From Nitrospirota bacterium (lineage in GTDB: Bacteria; Nitrospirota; Nitrospiria; Nitrospirales; Nitrospiraceae), in the NCBI GenBank assembly GCA_016195505.1, contig JACPZN010000090.1:1-7101 (forward strand): a stretch of DNA of 7,101 bases, written 5' to 3'. Shown here one piece after another: positions 6,282-7,101 of this stretch. The notes below the pieces were generated by a model that worked only from the letters and a program-made list of their open reading frames with translations, had not been told where the DNA came from and made no database searches. The position numbers and the translations under genes were made by a program. Numbering within the stretch: position 1 is the first letter of the stretch; every line of letters starts with the position of its first letter.

Positions 6282-6310
6282 TTGACCACCCCCAGGTCGG
6301 GTGTTAGAAT
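6282..6310 (+). promoter_or_regulatory. Strong sigma70-like promoter upstream of the ARC ATPase gene
   Basis: TTGACC (6282-6287) and TAGAAT (6305-6310) each match consensus at five of six positions with the ideal 17-base spacer. Transcription would start near 6316-6318, giving a leader of about 55 bases. It lies in the 140-base gap after thiE, which marks a new transcription unit. The spacer contains a small inverted repeat, CACCC (6287-6291) and GGGTG (6299-6303), which could be a regulator site but is short enough to be chance. Confidence 0.6.
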
Positions 6311-6371
6311 CCCGGCACAGGCTTAAAGATGTGCTCTCATCCGACGTTGCGGCGGTTCGTTGAGTGCCGAT

Positions 6372-6755
6372 ATGGGAGACAGTAAGGGTCAGTCAAGCCG
6401 GCTCCGGTCGCTCCGCGATTCCGTGAAGAAGATTACGGAGCGGTTGTCTGAGGGTGATACGGACATGATTCACAAGAACGACGAGCATGCCCGTGAAGTC
6501 GACAAGCTTCGCGTTCAGATCCAGTCGATGGAAGAAGAAATCCGTCGACTGTATCAATCCCGTTACCAGCTCGATCAAGCCAACAAGCAGAACGAAAAAC
6601 TTGTCTCGACGCTTCAAGAAGCCAAGGCACAGATTGAAGCCCTGCGTGCTGAGGTAGAAAAGCTGACGGCGCCGCCGTCGACCTACGCGATTCTTTCCAG
6701 CATGAATGCAGACGGCACGGGCAACGTCTATGCCCATTGCTTGTCGAGCGGTTGA
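6372..6755 (+). CDS. arc: Proteasomal ATPase ARC/Mpa, N-terminal coiled-coil fragment (frame ends early)
   Basis: This 127-residue fragment is the front part of an ARC/Mpa ATPase, the ring that unfolds tagged proteins for the 20S proteasome. Residues about 10-28 are a basic helix (LRSLRDSVKKITERL). Residues about 36-99 are a charged coiled coil (VDKLRVQIQSMEEEIRRLYQ and ALRAEVEKL), the part that in Mpa binds the tagged substrate. PPSTYAILSSMNADGTGNVY (101-120) starts the first OB domain, as in Mpa (PPSGYGV). The frame then runs into AHCLSSG and a TGA at 6753, far short of the roughly 590 residues of the family. The AAA part follows in another frame, described in the next entry. ATG 6372 was taken as start; in-frame TTG 6360 is possible, and neither has a clear ribosome binding site. 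It is probably half of one disrupted gene. Confidence 0.72.
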   Translation: MGDSKGQSSRLRSLRDSVKKITERLSEGDTDMIHKNDEHAREVDKLRVQIQSMEEEIRRLYQSRYQLDQANKQNEKLVSTLQEAKAQIEALRAEVEKLTAPPSTYAILSSMNADGTGNVYAHCLSSG

Positions 6756-7101
6756 GCGTCGGCGATCATCTCTTGTACGACCCTCGTTCCGGTTACGTGA
6801 TCGAGAAGCTGCCAAAGTCCGAGGCGGAAGAGCTCGTGCTGGAAGAAGTGCCTGATGTCGACTATGAACACATCGGCGGCCTCCAGAAAGAATTGGAGCA
6901 GGTGCGCGATGCGGTTGAATTGCCCTTCCTCCATCCGCACATCTTCTCTGAGTACAAACTGAGTGCGCCCAAAGGTGTGCTGCTCTATGGTCCGCCTGGC
7001 TGTGGGAAGACTCTCATCGCGAAAGCCGTTGCCAACTCGATCGCCAAGAAGCTGGGCCATCTGGCAGGGAAAGAGGTTCGGAGCTATTTTCTTCATGTCA
7101 A
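6752..7101 (+). CDS. arc: Proteasomal ATPase ARC/Mpa, end of OB domain plus start of AAA domain (runs off window)
   Basis: Reading from 6731 or 6752 in a different frame from the preceding fragment gives clear ARC/Mpa sequence up to the window edge. It contains RLSVGDHLLYDPRSGYVIEK (last strands of the second OB domain), the family hallmark ELVLEEVPDVDYEHIGGL, RDAVELPFLHP, Walker A GPPGCGKT, then LIAKAVANSIAKK and SYFLHV. Walker B and the C-terminal proteasome-docking tail lie beyond the window. The true beginning of the ORF is unknown. A TTG at 6752-6754 overlaps the upstream TGA as TTGA and could allow coupled translation, but it would start in the middle of a domain. Compared with Mpa, roughly 100 residues of OB1/OB2 are missing at the junction and the frame is shifted, so a deletion plus frameshift, or an assembly fault, is likely. 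Confidence 0.75.
   Translation, partial: MSVGDHLLYDPRSGYVIEKLPKSEAEELVLEEVPDVDYEHIGGLQKELEQVRDAVELPFLHPHIFSEYKLSAPKGVLLYGPPGCGKTLIAKAVANSIAKKLGHLAGKEVRSYFLHV

Noticed and set aside
6393..7096. Minus-strand open frames opposite the ARC gene
   Set aside because: The plus-strand translation has unmistakable ARC/AAA motifs; the opposite frames do not.

Overview
The window is moderately GC-rich bacterial DNA, with genes packed end to end and several stop/start overlaps. It looks chromosomal. The best guess for the source is Nitrospira or a close relative in the phylum Nitrospirota. The basis is a Gram-negative type divisome set (FtsE, FtsX, EnvC-like activator, CtpA) next to a proteasome-type ATPase (ARC/Mpa), a gene otherwise typical of actinobacteria but known in Nitrospira and Leptospirillum. 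This assignment is an inference, because no rRNA or species marker is present.

Layout. Positions 1-3845 (+ strand) hold a cell-division and peptidoglycan-remodelling block: the 3' end of ftsE, ftsX, an envC-type LytM protein and a ctpA-type S41 protease. The first three are linked by ATGA and GTGA overlaps. FtsE and FtsX form the inner-membrane ABC complex. The EnvC-like protein is the periplasmic coiled-coil partner that would relay ATPase cycling to amidases. CtpA is a membrane-anchored protease that in other bacteria trims or degrades peptidoglycan hydrolases and lipoproteins. Positions 3842-4312 (- strand) carry a small helix-hairpin-helix protein that resembles only the N-terminal DNA-binding part of PolX. 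It converges on ctpA so tightly that the two stop codons share one TTAA.

Positions 4404-6231 (+ strand) are a thiamine thiazole block: thiS (sulfur carrier), thiG (thiazole synthase) and a ThiE/TenI-family gene. ThiS has a seven-residue tail after its Gly-Gly-Gly. The ThiE/TenI protein has lost the Asp that binds magnesium in true ThiE, so it may be the thiazole tautomerase TenI. A long imperfect inverted repeat fills the gap between thiG and this gene.

Positions 6232-7101 begin a separate transcription unit with a very good sigma70-like promoter (TTGACC-17-TAGAAT). It drives an ARC/Mpa-like proteasomal ATPase. The reading frame is broken near 6730-6755: the N-terminal coiled coil ends at a stop, and the AAA part resumes in another frame with most of the two OB domains missing. 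A TTGA overlap joins the two frames. This is either a pseudogene, an assembly or sequencing fault, or a genuinely split ATPase. It is the item most worth checking.

No tRNA, rRNA, CRISPR array, insertion sequence or TPP riboswitch was seen, and no gene-free stretch exceeds 300 bases.
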